From contig DDTL01000136.1 of NCBI GenBank assembly GCA_002344345.1, positions 1 through 7,720 of the forward strand: a stretch of DNA of 7,720 nucleotides, given 5' to 3'. The notes below the pieces were generated by a model, which was not told where the DNA came from, did not search any database, and was given only the letters and a program-made list of their open reading frames with translations. A program made the position numbers and the translations under genes. Below are positions 1-6,028 of this stretch, piece after piece (the first letter of the stretch is position 1; each line of letters opens with the position of its first letter). Source of the stretch: Saprospiraceae bacterium UBA2365 (GTDB lineage Bacteria > Bacteroidota > Bacteroidia > Chitinophagales > Saprospiraceae).

Positions 1-40
1 ATTTTCGGAGCTTTTTTTCAACCCTTGATTCGCATTAATA
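1..40. mobile_element. Right end of a MITE-like element plus target duplication (partial)
   Basis: Bases 1-35 are the exact reverse complement of 3314-3348, the left end of the complete 160-bp element at 3314-3473. The terminal GATTCGCAT is followed by TAATA (36-40), which fits the TANTA target duplications seen around the two complete copies. The rest of the element lies left of the window. I infer an inverted copy of the same subfamily, because identity runs 19 nt past the 16-bp terminal repeat. The left-hand duplication cannot be seen, so TAATA as a duplication is inferred. Confidence 0.7.
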
Positions 41-46
41 GACTTA

Positions 47-70
47 AGACTAAAAGACTATTGAGCTAAA
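47..70. repeat. 24-nt repeat, inverted copy of the right window edge
   Basis: Bases 47-70 (starting AGACTAAAAGACTATTGAGC) are the perfect reverse complement of 7697-7720. The match stops at 71/7696 on the inner side and may continue beyond the window on the outer side. A shorter related string, ATAGTCTTTT, is at 7458-7467. This looks like an interspersed AGTC/TAGTC-type intergenic repeat; its function is unknown. Confidence 0.75.
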
Positions 71-151
71 CAATTACGTTCATTTTCAATTATATAAAGT
101 GAATAATCACAATGATCCGTATATTTTTCAGTCACAATAATTTAATAAAGC

Positions 152-502
152 ATGGAATCATCTCCTCATTCCTCCCGACTCGTAACAGTCTGGCATAAGC
201 TGAAAACAAAATGGCATATTAAAAGTAATTTTCAACTTGCCATCATTTTGGTTGTTTTCACATTGACCGGATTTACCGCTGCATATCTTAAAACGATCAT
301 ATTTCAATGGATGGGAATGAGCGGAAACACTCCGGTTTGGCAGAGAACACTGATCCTGTTGCTTTTATTGATACCACTATACAAAGCTTTGCTCATCATT
401 TACGGCACCATTTTCGGCCAATTCAGGTTTTTTAAAAACTTCATCCTGAAATTCTTATTGTCAATCTGGCGGCTTGTGAGCTTTCAAACCATTTCAAAAT
501 AA
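152..502 (+). CDS. Small two-helix membrane protein, DUF6787-like
   Basis: This 116-residue protein has two clear hydrophobic segments, about residues 27-47 and 66-88. A basic N-terminal part (residues 16-24) precedes the first, and a conserved-looking FGQFRFF motif (88-94) follows the second. The layout WHxKSNFQ, then VFTLTGFTAAYLK, a short loop, a second helix and FGQFRFF matches a small Bacteroidota family that I recall as DUF6787, whose function is not known. It presumably sits in the inner membrane. ATG at 152 is the only reasonable start, since the next Met (residue 52-54 region) would remove the first helix. No strong ribosome-binding site is visible, which is usual for this phylum. 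The gene ends 5 nt before the stop of the oppositely oriented psd. The family name is from memory; that the ORF is a real gene is much surer. Confidence 0.8.
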   Translation: MESSPHSSRLVTVWHKLKTKWHIKSNFQLAIILVVFTLTGFTAAYLKTIIFQWMGMSGNTPVWQRTLILLLLLIPLYKALLIIYGTIFGQFRFFKNFILKFLLSIWRLVSFQTISK

Positions 503-507
503 AAATA

Positions 508-1344
508 CTATTGTAGAGCCAGGGTTTGGCCTAAGCTGATTTTTTGGAACAACAAATGTTCAAGACCTGATTCAAAGAGCTTGCTTTCAGTCATCATCAC
601 CACCGTAGACCCTAATTCGAACCATCCGAGTTCTGCACCCTTTGAAATCTCTACAGTTGTTGGTATATACCGTATCTCTCTGATATTTTTATGGTTACTG
701 ACAAATTCTTCCATAAATGACAGCTTGATGCTGCCAACATTGAAGGCACCTACGAACACAAAATGAAAAACACCAAATTCATTTTTACCTGATAAAACCA
801 CCCTTTCCAATTTGTTGTATAACGCAGGAATATGCCTTACATTCATCAGACTGACGGATAGCAGTTCGCCCGGAATGTGTGTGATCTCCTCAATGCGCAT
901 ATCAAATGGCGCATGAACCCTGTGATAATCTCCCGGAGCCAGGTAAATGGTGGCATAACTGCCATGTGTCAATCCCGGTTGTCCGAGCAGAATATCCTGA
1001 GCATACGAAATTCCCTTGATCTGGTACAATTTACCCTTCTCAACGGCTCCAAAACACAATAACCGGCCATCGACAGGTGAGCACACACCTTGTCCCCAAA
1101 CCCTTGCATCTTTTTTCAGGGGTCGGGTAAAAAACTCGTTGAACGTTTTTATTGTTTCTAAATCTATATCAAAATCAGTCATATCTATCCTGTAAAAACG
1201 GATGTAATTCCTGATCACTTTTGCGAGCAGCCAGTTTGGAATTCCACGACTGCCTGCCAGCCTGCCTATCCAACTTGAAAAGGTATTGGTGCTGATGATT
1301 TTGTGGAAAATACTGAATAAAATGATGGATTTTAAACGAAACAC
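508..1344 (-). CDS. psd: Phosphatidylserine decarboxylase proenzyme
   Basis: The enzyme decarboxylates phosphatidylserine to phosphatidylethanolamine, the last step of PE synthesis, at the inner membrane. The 278-residue length fits bacterial enzymes of the E. coli type. Expected catalytic positions are present: Asp92 in SPVDG, His144 in HRVHAP, and the LGST self-cleavage site (residues 244-247). There the chain should break between Gly245 and Ser246, with Ser246 becoming the pyruvoyl group of the small alpha subunit (about 33 residues). The N-terminal 20 residues are hydrophobic/basic and probably membrane-associated. The start is GTG at 1344: an in-frame TAA lies five codons upstream (1359-1357) and there is no ATG between, so the start is boxed in. 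It lies 86 nt downstream of radA on the same strand and could be co-transcribed or use its own promoter. Confidence 0.95.
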   Translation of the reverse strand: MFRLKSIILFSIFHKIISTNTFSSWIGRLAGSRGIPNWLLAKVIRNYIRFYRIDMTDFDIDLETIKTFNEFFTRPLKKDARVWGQGVCSPVDGRLLCFGAVEKGKLYQIKGISYAQDILLGQPGLTHGSYATIYLAPGDYHRVHAPFDMRIEEITHIPGELLSVSLMNVRHIPALYNKLERVVLSGKNEFGVFHFVFVGAFNVGSIKLSFMEEFVSNHKNIREIRYIPTTVEISKGAELGWFELGSTVVMMTESKLFESGLEHLLFQKISLGQTLALQ

Positions 1345-1387
1345 GATACTTTCTTGTTAAAAAAAGAAATTATATTTTGACAGAATG

Positions 1388-1395
1388 CGAAAGTA
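1388..1395 (-). promoter_or_regulatory. Possible -7 promoter element for psd
   Basis: The reverse strand reads TACTTTCG, seven of eight positions of the Bacteroidota TAnnTTTG -7 consensus, about 43 nt before the psd GTG. It lies in the 86-nt radA-psd gap. No convincing TTG -33 element is seen, so this is weak; read-through from radA is an equally good explanation for psd expression. Confidence 0.25.
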
Positions 1396-1430
1396 AAAAA
1401 AGTTCTGTTCATGGCAGAGGTTAATGGAAA

Positions 1431-2819
1431 TTATACCATTTCTGTAAACAAAAACTCAAACAAATCACCGATTTTTCCCAATCCGATGACCTCCGTTTTA
1501 AACTTTTTGACAGGTATTCCCTGTATGCTGAATTTTGAAACAAAAATTTTCGAAAAACCGAGCCTGTCGGCTTCTCTGATCCGTTGTTCGATACTTTTCA
1601 CTGCCCTGACTTCTCCTGTAAGACCAATTTCTCCTGCAAAACAAATACGCTTGTCCATGGTTTGATTCTGCAGGGAAGAAATCAGGGAAACCGCAATGGA
1701 CAGATCGATGGCCGGATCGGTGATTTTGAGCCCGCCGGCAATATTCAGGAAAACATCTTTCTGACCAAAATATAAACCGATTCGTTTTTCCAAAACAGCC
1801 AGCAACATATTCAGTCTTCGCAGGTCATAACCCGTTGCTGATCTTTGAGGTGTTCCATAAACCGCCTGACTGACCAGGGATTGTGTTTCGATCAGCATCG
1901 GCCTTTGTCCTTCCAGGGTAGCTGCTACTGTACTACCAGAAAATTTTTCCGGGCTTTGTGAGATCAGCAATTCGGATGGGTTATTCACCGGTTTGAGCCC
2001 TTTTTCATTCATTTCATAAATGCCCAGTTCATCGGTTGATCCAAACCTGTTTTTAATTGTTCTGAGTATCCGGTAGTTGTAATTCCGGTCGCCTTCGAAT
2101 TGTATGACCACATCTACCATGTGTTCGAGCAATTTTGGTCCCGCAAGCATGCCTTCCTTCGTGATATGGCCGATGATAAAAACAGGAATATTGCTTTGTT
2201 TTGAAAAACGCATGATCTCACCGGTGCATTCCCGAACCTGAGTGATCGTGCCCGGCGTGCTGTCCACATAGGGCGAAGACATCACCTGAATAGAATCAAT
2301 GATCACCAGGCCGGGTTGCATTTCCATGGCAGTCCTGAGTATCTGGATGATATTGGTTTCTGCAAGGAAAAAAACTCCTGATTGCTGTTGTCCCAGACGA
2401 TCAGCCCGCATTTTGATCTGTTCTTCACTTTCCTCACCGGATACATACAGGACTTTCTGATTGAGCTGCATAGCCGTTTGTAACAAAAGCGTTGATTTGC
2501 CAATGCCCGGTGCTCCACCCATGAGGATAAGAGATCCCGGAACGATCCCGCCTCCCAGCGTCCTGTTGAGTTCTCCATCCGGGGTGATGGTACGAAAAAC
2601 CTGTCCGATTGTTATTTCATCCAACCGCACCGGTTGAAAGGGACTGAATGAGTCTGTGGTAGTATTCCAGGATGCCGATTTGATCTCCTGTTGGGTTTGT
2701 ACAGCCTGTTTTTGCTCTACCATGGTATTCCATTCCTGGCAGGCGTTGCATTTGCCTTCCCATTTCACGGAGGTATTTCCACAATTGGTGCAAACGTATA
2801 TGGTTTTTTCTTTAGCCAA
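1431..2819 (-). CDS. radA: DNA repair ATPase RadA (Sms)
   Basis: RadA is a RecA-related, DnaB-like hexameric motor that drives branch migration and processing of recombination intermediates. The 462 residues show the full family layout. There is an N-terminal zinc finger with Cys10, Cys13, Cys24 and Cys27. The Walker A is GAPGIGKST (102-110), and a Walker B-like LVIIDSIQ lies at 171-178. The RadA signature KNRFG is at 256-260, followed by a Lon-protease-like C-terminal domain from about 285 onward. Length is normal and nothing is missing. The start is TTG at 2819: it gives MAKEKTIYVC, the usual position just before the zinc finger, and no in-frame ATG lies in the bases just upstream. psd follows on the same strand; they are functionally unrelated. 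Confidence 0.97.
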   Translation of the reverse strand: MAKEKTIYVCTNCGNTSVKWEGKCNACQEWNTMVEQKQAVQTQQEIKSASWNTTTDSFSPFQPVRLDEITIGQVFRTITPDGELNRTLGGGIVPGSLILMGGAPGIGKSTLLLQTAMQLNQKVLYVSGEESEEQIKMRADRLGQQQSGVFFLAETNIIQILRTAMEMQPGLVIIDSIQVMSSPYVDSTPGTITQVRECTGEIMRFSKQSNIPVFIIGHITKEGMLAGPKLLEHMVDVVIQFEGDRNYNYRILRTIKNRFGSTDELGIYEMNEKGLKPVNNPSELLISQSPEKFSGSTVAATLEGQRPMLIETQSLVSQAVYGTPQRSATGYDLRRLNMLLAVLEKRIGLYFGQKDVFLNIAGGLKITDPAIDLSIAVSLISSLQNQTMDKRICFAGEIGLTGEVRAVKSIEQRIREADRLGFSKIFVSKFSIQGIPVKKFKTEVIGLGKIGDLFEFLFTEMV

Positions 2820-2836
2820 AACTGAATTATTTTTAA

Positions 2837-2844
2837 CAAAAGTA
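2837..2844 (-). promoter_or_regulatory. -7 promoter element for radA
   Basis: The reverse strand reads TACTTTTG, a full match to the Bacteroidota TAnnTTTG -7 consensus, 17 nt before the radA TTG start. It implies transcription starting around 2830 and a leader of only about 10 nt. No clear TTG at -33 is present (nearest is a CTGG), so support rests on the -7 element and its position. Confidence 0.5.
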
Positions 2845-2946
2845 ATGTATAAAAAAATAGGATAGCCAGGGAAAAAAGAAAAATATGGTTTTTAAAGAAT
2901 TATATTTATTATTTATTTTTTATGCTATAACATTTTACTTAAAATT

Positions 2947-2970
2947 CTATGTACCTATGTACCTATGTGT
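2947..2970. repeat. 8-bp tandem repeat, CTATGTAC x3
   Basis: Three head-to-tail octamers: CTATGTAC, CTATGTAC, CTATGTGT. The last overlaps the left arm of an inverted repeat whose right arm, TTAACACATAG, lies beyond the 244-bp element. Similar CTATGT/ACATAG strings occur at 3237-3257 and 3566-3583. Confidence 0.75.
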
Positions 2971-2986
2971 TAAATATATCTTATTA

Positions 2987-3230
2987 ATGCGAATCAAGGG
3001 TTGAAAATGTTTATCGAAATCATTCAACCCACTTCGGGGTTGTAAACACGAAAACATCCTAAACCCGGGCTTCACCCGGGGCTTTTAAGGTTTATGTCCT
3101 TCGGACAATTTTACCCGATAAGAATTGATTAAAAACAAGCCTTTTTCAGGCATTGAGTAAAGCGTGTACCTGGTGGATCAGTATTTAATTAAACAAAAAC
3201 CAGGAAGTAGGTTCAATCCTTGATTCGCAT
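2987..3230. mobile_element. 244-bp MITE-like element with TATTA target duplication
   Basis: Terminal inverted repeats of 19 bp with one mismatch lie at 2987-3005 and 3212-3230 (left end ATGCGAATCAAGGGTTGAA). They are flanked by identical 5-bp direct repeats TATTA at 2982-2986 and 3231-3235. There is no transposase or other coding sequence inside. The interior is rich in hairpins instead (see 3025-3107), with further complementary pairs GCCT/AGGC at 3139-3151 and CCTGGT/ACCAGG at 3169-3204. The restored hairpin at the empty site independently supports insertion. The parent transposon family is unknown; the ends do not start with GGGG as in Tn3-type TIMEs. Confidence 0.8.
3025..3107. repeat. 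Three consecutive GC-rich hairpins inside the 244-bp element
   Basis: Stem 1 is CAACCC/GGGTTG (3025-3030 with 3037-3042, loop ACTTCG). Stem 2 is CCCGGG/CCCGGG (3064-3069 with 3075-3080, loop CTTCA). Stem 3 is TGTCC/GGACA (3095-3099 with 3103-3107, loop TTC). The arm TTCAACCC (3023-3030) can instead pair with GGGTTGAA in the left terminal repeat (2998-3005). This string of short TTC-loop hairpins resembles interspersed intergenic repeats I recall from Bacteroidota genomes. I do not know a function. Confidence 0.6.
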
Positions 3231-3313
3231 TATTAACACATAGAGACATAGAAGCATTGGGACGTTTAGAATAAATTGTCATTTTCCGGAATTTCTGATA
3301 TGAAAACTTAGTA

Positions 3314-3473
3314 ATGCGAATCAAGGGTTGAAAAAAAGCTCCGAAAATCCTTTATTTGGCCTCAATCCTAAAGGAAGATAAAGGATTTTCTCGCTTTCAT
3401 CCTTTAGGATCGAGGCAAAAAAGTGAGAAAATCCTGCTTATCTGCAGAATTAACTTTAACCCTTGATTCGCAT
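3314..3473. mobile_element. 160-bp MITE-like element with TAGTA target duplication
   Basis: Perfect 16-bp terminal inverted repeats, ATGCGAATCAAGGGTT, lie at 3314-3329 and, reversed, at 3458-3473. They are flanked by identical TAGTA direct repeats at 3309-3313 and 3474-3478. The element has no coding sequence. Its ends match those of the 244-bp element while the interiors differ, so both look like passengers of the same transposition machinery. Its left 35 nt recur inverted at the window start. It ends about 70 bp upstream of the aminotransferase promoter. Confidence 0.8.
3344..3435. repeat. Competing long stems inside the 160-bp element
   Basis: Three complementary pairings overlap or cross. 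(a) 3359-3375 with 3400-3416, 17 positions with one mismatch (G-T/A-C site), built on CCTCAATCCTAAAGGA-type arms. (b) AAAATCCTTTAT 3344-3355 with 3378-3389, 12 bp perfect. (c) 3382-3397 with 3420-3435, 16 positions with one G-T wobble. Segment 3382-3389 belongs to both b and c, so these exclude each other, and each crosses a as a pseudoknot would. As DNA or RNA this could fold in alternative ways; whether it is transcribed is not known. Confidence 0.6.
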
Positions 3474-3547
3474 TAGTATTGACAAAGTACCTCAAAAAAG
3501 AATTGATCAACATGATTTCAAGTCTGACTGTTATATTTGTTTCTTCT

Positions 3548-3555
3548 TATCTTTG
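3548..3555 (+). promoter_or_regulatory. -7 promoter element for the aminotransferase
   Basis: TATCTTTG is a full match to the Bacteroidota TAnnTTTG -7 consensus. A start of transcription around 3562 would give a leader of about 20 nt before ATG 3582. A TTG-type -33 element at the right distance is not clear. This site also argues against translation from the upstream TTG at 3537, which would precede the transcript. Confidence 0.55.
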
Positions 3556-3581
3556 GACAAATATTCATAGAACATAGAAGC

Positions 3582-4769
3582 ATGTCAAATCTCAGAAAAT
3601 CTTTTTTTCATCATGTCGGGCAAACGAGTCTTTCTCCTTTGGGCCTTGAAGTGGAGCGGGCAGAAGGTGTATATATCTTTGACCATCAAGGCAGATCATA
3701 TATCGACCTGATCTCCGGGATCAGTGTCAGTTCAATCGGACACAGCAATCCGGCCGTAGTCAAGGCAGTTCAGGAGCAGGCAGCTAAATACATGCATACG
3801 ATGGTTTTTGGTGAACATATTCAATCACCGCAGGTAAAACTGGCAGAAATGCTCACAGAAATTTTGCCGGATAACCTGCAAAGTGTCTATTTTGTGAGTT
3901 CCGGCGCTGAAGCGGTAGAAGGCACCATCAAACTGGCCAAAAGGTACACCCACCGATATGAGATCATCGCATGCAGAAATGCCTATCACGGAAATACCCA
4001 TGGCGCCCAGAGTCTGATGAGTCATGAATACTTTTCCTCTGCTTATCGTCCGTTTTTACCCGGAATAAAATTCATCGGTTTCAACGATACAGACAGCCTG
4101 AACCAAATTACGAAACGGACCGCAGCAGTGTTCGTTGAACCGGTGCAGGGCGAAGCCGGGATTAAGGTAGCTACTGCGGAATTCATGGATGCACTCAGAA
4201 ATCGCTGCGATCAAACCGGAACTTTGCTCGTTTTGGATGAAATTCAAACCGGTTTTGGCCGAACGGGTAAAATGTTTGCTTTCGGGCATTACGGGATCAA
4301 ACCTGATATAGTCTTGATGGCTAAAGCTTTAGGTGGAGGCATGCCGATCGGAGCATTTGCCGCTGCAGGCAATGTCATGAAAGTATTGAGCGATGATCCT
4401 GTTTTGGGACACATTACCAGTTTTGGAGGACATCCTGTTTCTGCTGCAGCGGCAGTGGCATCACTTGAATTTATTTTGAGCCAGCAACTGGCTGAAAAGG
4501 CCGTTGAAAAGGGAAAAATGTTCATCGATGCGCTAAACCATCCGCAAGTCAGAGAGATCAGGTCCAAAGGATTGTTGTTGGCCCTGGATTTGGGACATGC
4601 AGAAAATGTTCAGAAAGTATTCCGCCATGCCTATGAAAACGGTGTGCTCACAGACTGGTTTCTTTATGATGAATGTTCAATCCGAATCGCACCTCCATTG
4701 ATCATCAGCCACGAAGAAATTCAGCAGGCAACTTCTGTGATCAGGGAAGGCCTGGACAGACTGGTTTGA
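3582..4769 (+). CDS. Class III PLP aminotransferase (ornithine/acetylornithine-type)
   Basis: A 395-residue fold-type I, class III (subgroup II) aminotransferase, a cytosolic PLP enzyme. Visible sites: SSGAEA (106-111) for the PLP phosphate; YHG (135-137) for ring stacking; LDEIQTGFGRTG (218-229) with Asp219 against the pyridine nitrogen; the Schiff-base Lys248 in MAKALGGG; TSFGGHP (279-285); and Arg368 in SIRIAPPL for a substrate carboxylate. Length and motifs are complete, so it should be active. The substrate cannot be read from sequence: acetylornithine, ornithine and 4-aminobutyrate enzymes look alike here, and no arginine or proline genes are nearby. I chose ATG 3582 over an in-frame TTG at 3537 because a promoter lies between them and the added residues look unlike the family. 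It appears monocistronic, 227 nt before fni. Confidence 0.9.
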   Translation: MSNLRKSFFHHVGQTSLSPLGLEVERAEGVYIFDHQGRSYIDLISGISVSSIGHSNPAVVKAVQEQAAKYMHTMVFGEHIQSPQVKLAEMLTEILPDNLQSVYFVSSGAEAVEGTIKLAKRYTHRYEIIACRNAYHGNTHGAQSLMSHEYFSSAYRPFLPGIKFIGFNDTDSLNQITKRTAAVFVEPVQGEAGIKVATAEFMDALRNRCDQTGTLLVLDEIQTGFGRTGKMFAFGHYGIKPDIVLMAKALGGGMPIGAFAAAGNVMKVLSDDPVLGHITSFGGHPVSAAAAVASLEFILSQQLAEKAVEKGKMFIDALNHPQVREIRSKGLLLALDLGHAENVQKVFRHAYENGVLTDWFLYDECSIRIAPPLIISHEEIQQATSVIREGLDRLV

Positions 4770-4939
4770 AGCATTGGAAAAATTTAACAAAAACGAACGA
4801 AAAAATAAAATCTTACAACAATTTGCCTCTGATTTATTCAAACTCATTCGACACAATTGATCATTGATAATCAGTCAACTAATCAGACTGAAATAAATTA
4901 AAAGCAAATAATTAAGAATTTTACATATCAATAGTTCAG

Positions 4940-4970
4940 TTGTATAGCCTTCAGGAGCAGAAAATATTTG
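4940..4970 (+). promoter_or_regulatory. Probable promoter of the fni-mvaA operon
   Basis: TTG at 4940-4942 and AATATTTG at 4963-4970 (seven of eight of TAnnTTTG) are 20 nt apart, the spacing expected for a Bacteroidota -33/-7 promoter. Transcription would start near 4977, about 20 nt before the fni ATG. The rest of the 4770-4996 spacer is AT-rich with no hairpin terminator that I can see for the upstream gene. Confidence 0.45.
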
Positions 4971-4996
4971 TACCTTAGTCAATTGATTCAGGAAAA

Positions 4997-6028
4997 ATGA
5001 GCAATACGATCAATATTCACAACGACCCGAATGCTGCTGCGAGAAAAGCAGATCACATTGATCTGGCCATCAATTCGCGGACGGCAGCCAGGGAAAATGA
5101 CAGCAGATTTTATTATGAACCCATGATAGCTGCTCATCCGTCCCATGAAACCAAAATGGCGCGACAATTCCTTGGCAAAACTTTCAATTTTCCTATCTGG
5201 ATCTCGAGCATGACAGGTGGAACCGAAAAAGCAAGGATCATCAATCAAAACCTGGCTAAGGTGGCAGGCAAATTCGGTTTGGGAATGGGCCTTGGTTCCT
5301 GTCGTTCATTGCTGGATTCTGATGAATACCTGGATGATTTTGACGTGAAAAAATGGATGGGTGATCAGCCATTATACACCAATCTCGGTATCGCACAAGT
5401 GGAGATCCTTGAACAAAACAAACAACTGCAAAAAATTGCAGAACTGAATAAAAAACTGAGCGCTGACGGATTGATCATCCATGTAAATCCGATGCAGGAA
5501 TTTATCCAGCCAGAAGGAGATTTTATTCAAAATAAGCCGGTTGATACGATCCGAAAAGTACTGGATCAACTTGAGATAAACATTATTGTGAAAGAAGTCG
5601 GCCAGGGTTTTGGCCCCGGATCAATGCGGGCTTTGATGAGACTTCCGCTTCAGGCGATCGAGTTTGCAGCCTTTGGCGGAACAAATTTTGCCGCACTGGA
5701 ACTGTCGAGGACTTCAGAAATGCCCCGGGCTTTATTCAGATGCCTGTCACCTGTCGGTCATACAGGGGAAGAAATGATCCATTGGGTGAATATGCTGAAA
5801 GAAGAAATCGACAGCGAAATCCTTTGTGATCAATTCATTATCTCCGGCGGGATTTCAGATTTCCTGGACGGTTATTATGCGATCAGTAAGATCCGGTCCA
5901 ATGCGGTTTATGGAATGGCATCCGGATTTTTAAAATATGCCATGCAACATTACGAGCATCTCGAACAGCATGTGGATAAACATATTGAAGGATTGAAATT
6001 GGCCAATGCATTTTTAAAGGTAAGATGA
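4997..6028 (+). CDS. fni: Type 2 isopentenyl-diphosphate delta-isomerase (FMN-dependent)
   Basis: This cytosolic enzyme interconverts isopentenyl and dimethylallyl diphosphate using reduced FMN, and is unrelated to the type 1 isomerase. The 343 residues form a TIM barrel of normal length. Family motifs are visible: RKADHI (16-21), SSMTGG (70-75), HVNPMQE (162-168, with Gln167 and Glu168 as the catalytic/Mg-binding pair), VKEVG (198-202), FGGTN (226-230) and SGGI (283-286) for FMN phosphate. The family's usual SQR stretch reads GSCRSLLDS here (100-108), with Cys102 at the Gln position; from memory this may be a Bacteroidota variant. ATG 4997 is preceded by a weak AGGA. The stop overlaps the start of mvaA (ATGA, 6025-6028), so the two are translationally coupled. 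Confidence 0.93.
   Translation: MSNTINIHNDPNAAARKADHIDLAINSRTAARENDSRFYYEPMIAAHPSHETKMARQFLGKTFNFPIWISSMTGGTEKARIINQNLAKVAGKFGLGMGLGSCRSLLDSDEYLDDFDVKKWMGDQPLYTNLGIAQVEILEQNKQLQKIAELNKKLSADGLIIHVNPMQEFIQPEGDFIQNKPVDTIRKVLDQLEINIIVKEVGQGFGPGSMRALMRLPLQAIEFAAFGGTNFAALELSRTSEMPRALFRCLSPVGHTGEEMIHWVNMLKEEIDSEILCDQFIISGGISDFLDGYYAISKIRSNAVYGMASGFLKYAMQHYEHLEQHVDKHIEGLKLANAFLKVR

Larger units (their letters stand above)
2963..3243. repeat. 11-bp inverted repeat split by an inserted element
   Basis: CTATGTGTTAA (2963-2973) is the exact reverse complement of TTAACACATAG (3233-3243). The 244-bp element and one copy of its TATTA duplication sit between them. Deleting 2987-3235, or equivalently 2982-3230, joins the arms into a stem of 11 bp with a 10-nt loop. 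The original site was therefore a hairpin, perhaps a small transcription terminator or a repeat-family stem-loop, and the element landed at its loop/right-arm edge. Confidence 0.7.
2820..3581. other. 762-bp non-coding stretch holding repeats and two MITE-like elements
   Basis: No plausible gene is seen on either strand between the divergent starts of radA and the aminotransferase. The left part (2820-2981) holds the radA promoter, an AT-rich tract with runs of A and T, and an 8-bp tandem repeat. Two complete inverted-repeat elements fill 2982-3235 and 3309-3478 (duplications included). The 73 bp between them carry a CATAG-type repeat and otherwise nothing I recognise. The last 100 bp hold the aminotransferase promoter and leader. 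Confidence 0.8.
3239..3583. repeat. CATAG-type direct repeat pair (3239-3257 and 3566-3583)
   Basis: The 19-nt CATAGAGACATAGAAGCAT at 3239-3257 recurs as an 18-nt copy at 3566-3583 lacking one G; the last 12 nt, ACATAGAAGCAT, are identical. The second copy makes up most of the aminotransferase leader and its final AT belongs to the start codon. The 3239-3257 copy lies directly right of the 244-bp element. Only the two end segments are repeat; the span between includes the 160-bp element. Confidence 0.5.

Noticed and set aside
517..531. GCCA/TGGC hairpin near the convergent gene ends, as a shared terminator
   Set aside because: The stem is only 4 bp, it lies within the psd coding end, and the T-run follows too far away.
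2987..3230. Tn3-derived miniature element (also 5-bp duplications)
   Set aside because: The ends do not resemble the 38-bp GGGG-starting Tn3 ends; the duplication length alone is not enough.
2947..3478. CRISPR-like array from the recurring ends in the spacer
   Set aside because: The recurring strings alternate orientation, are unevenly spaced and carry 5-bp target duplications; no regular direct repeats and no cas genes.
3537..3581. Upstream TTG start that would add 15 residues to the aminotransferase
   Set aside because: A full-match TAnnTTTG promoter element lies at 3548-3555, after the TTG, and the added residues are hydrophobic and unlike the family N-terminus.
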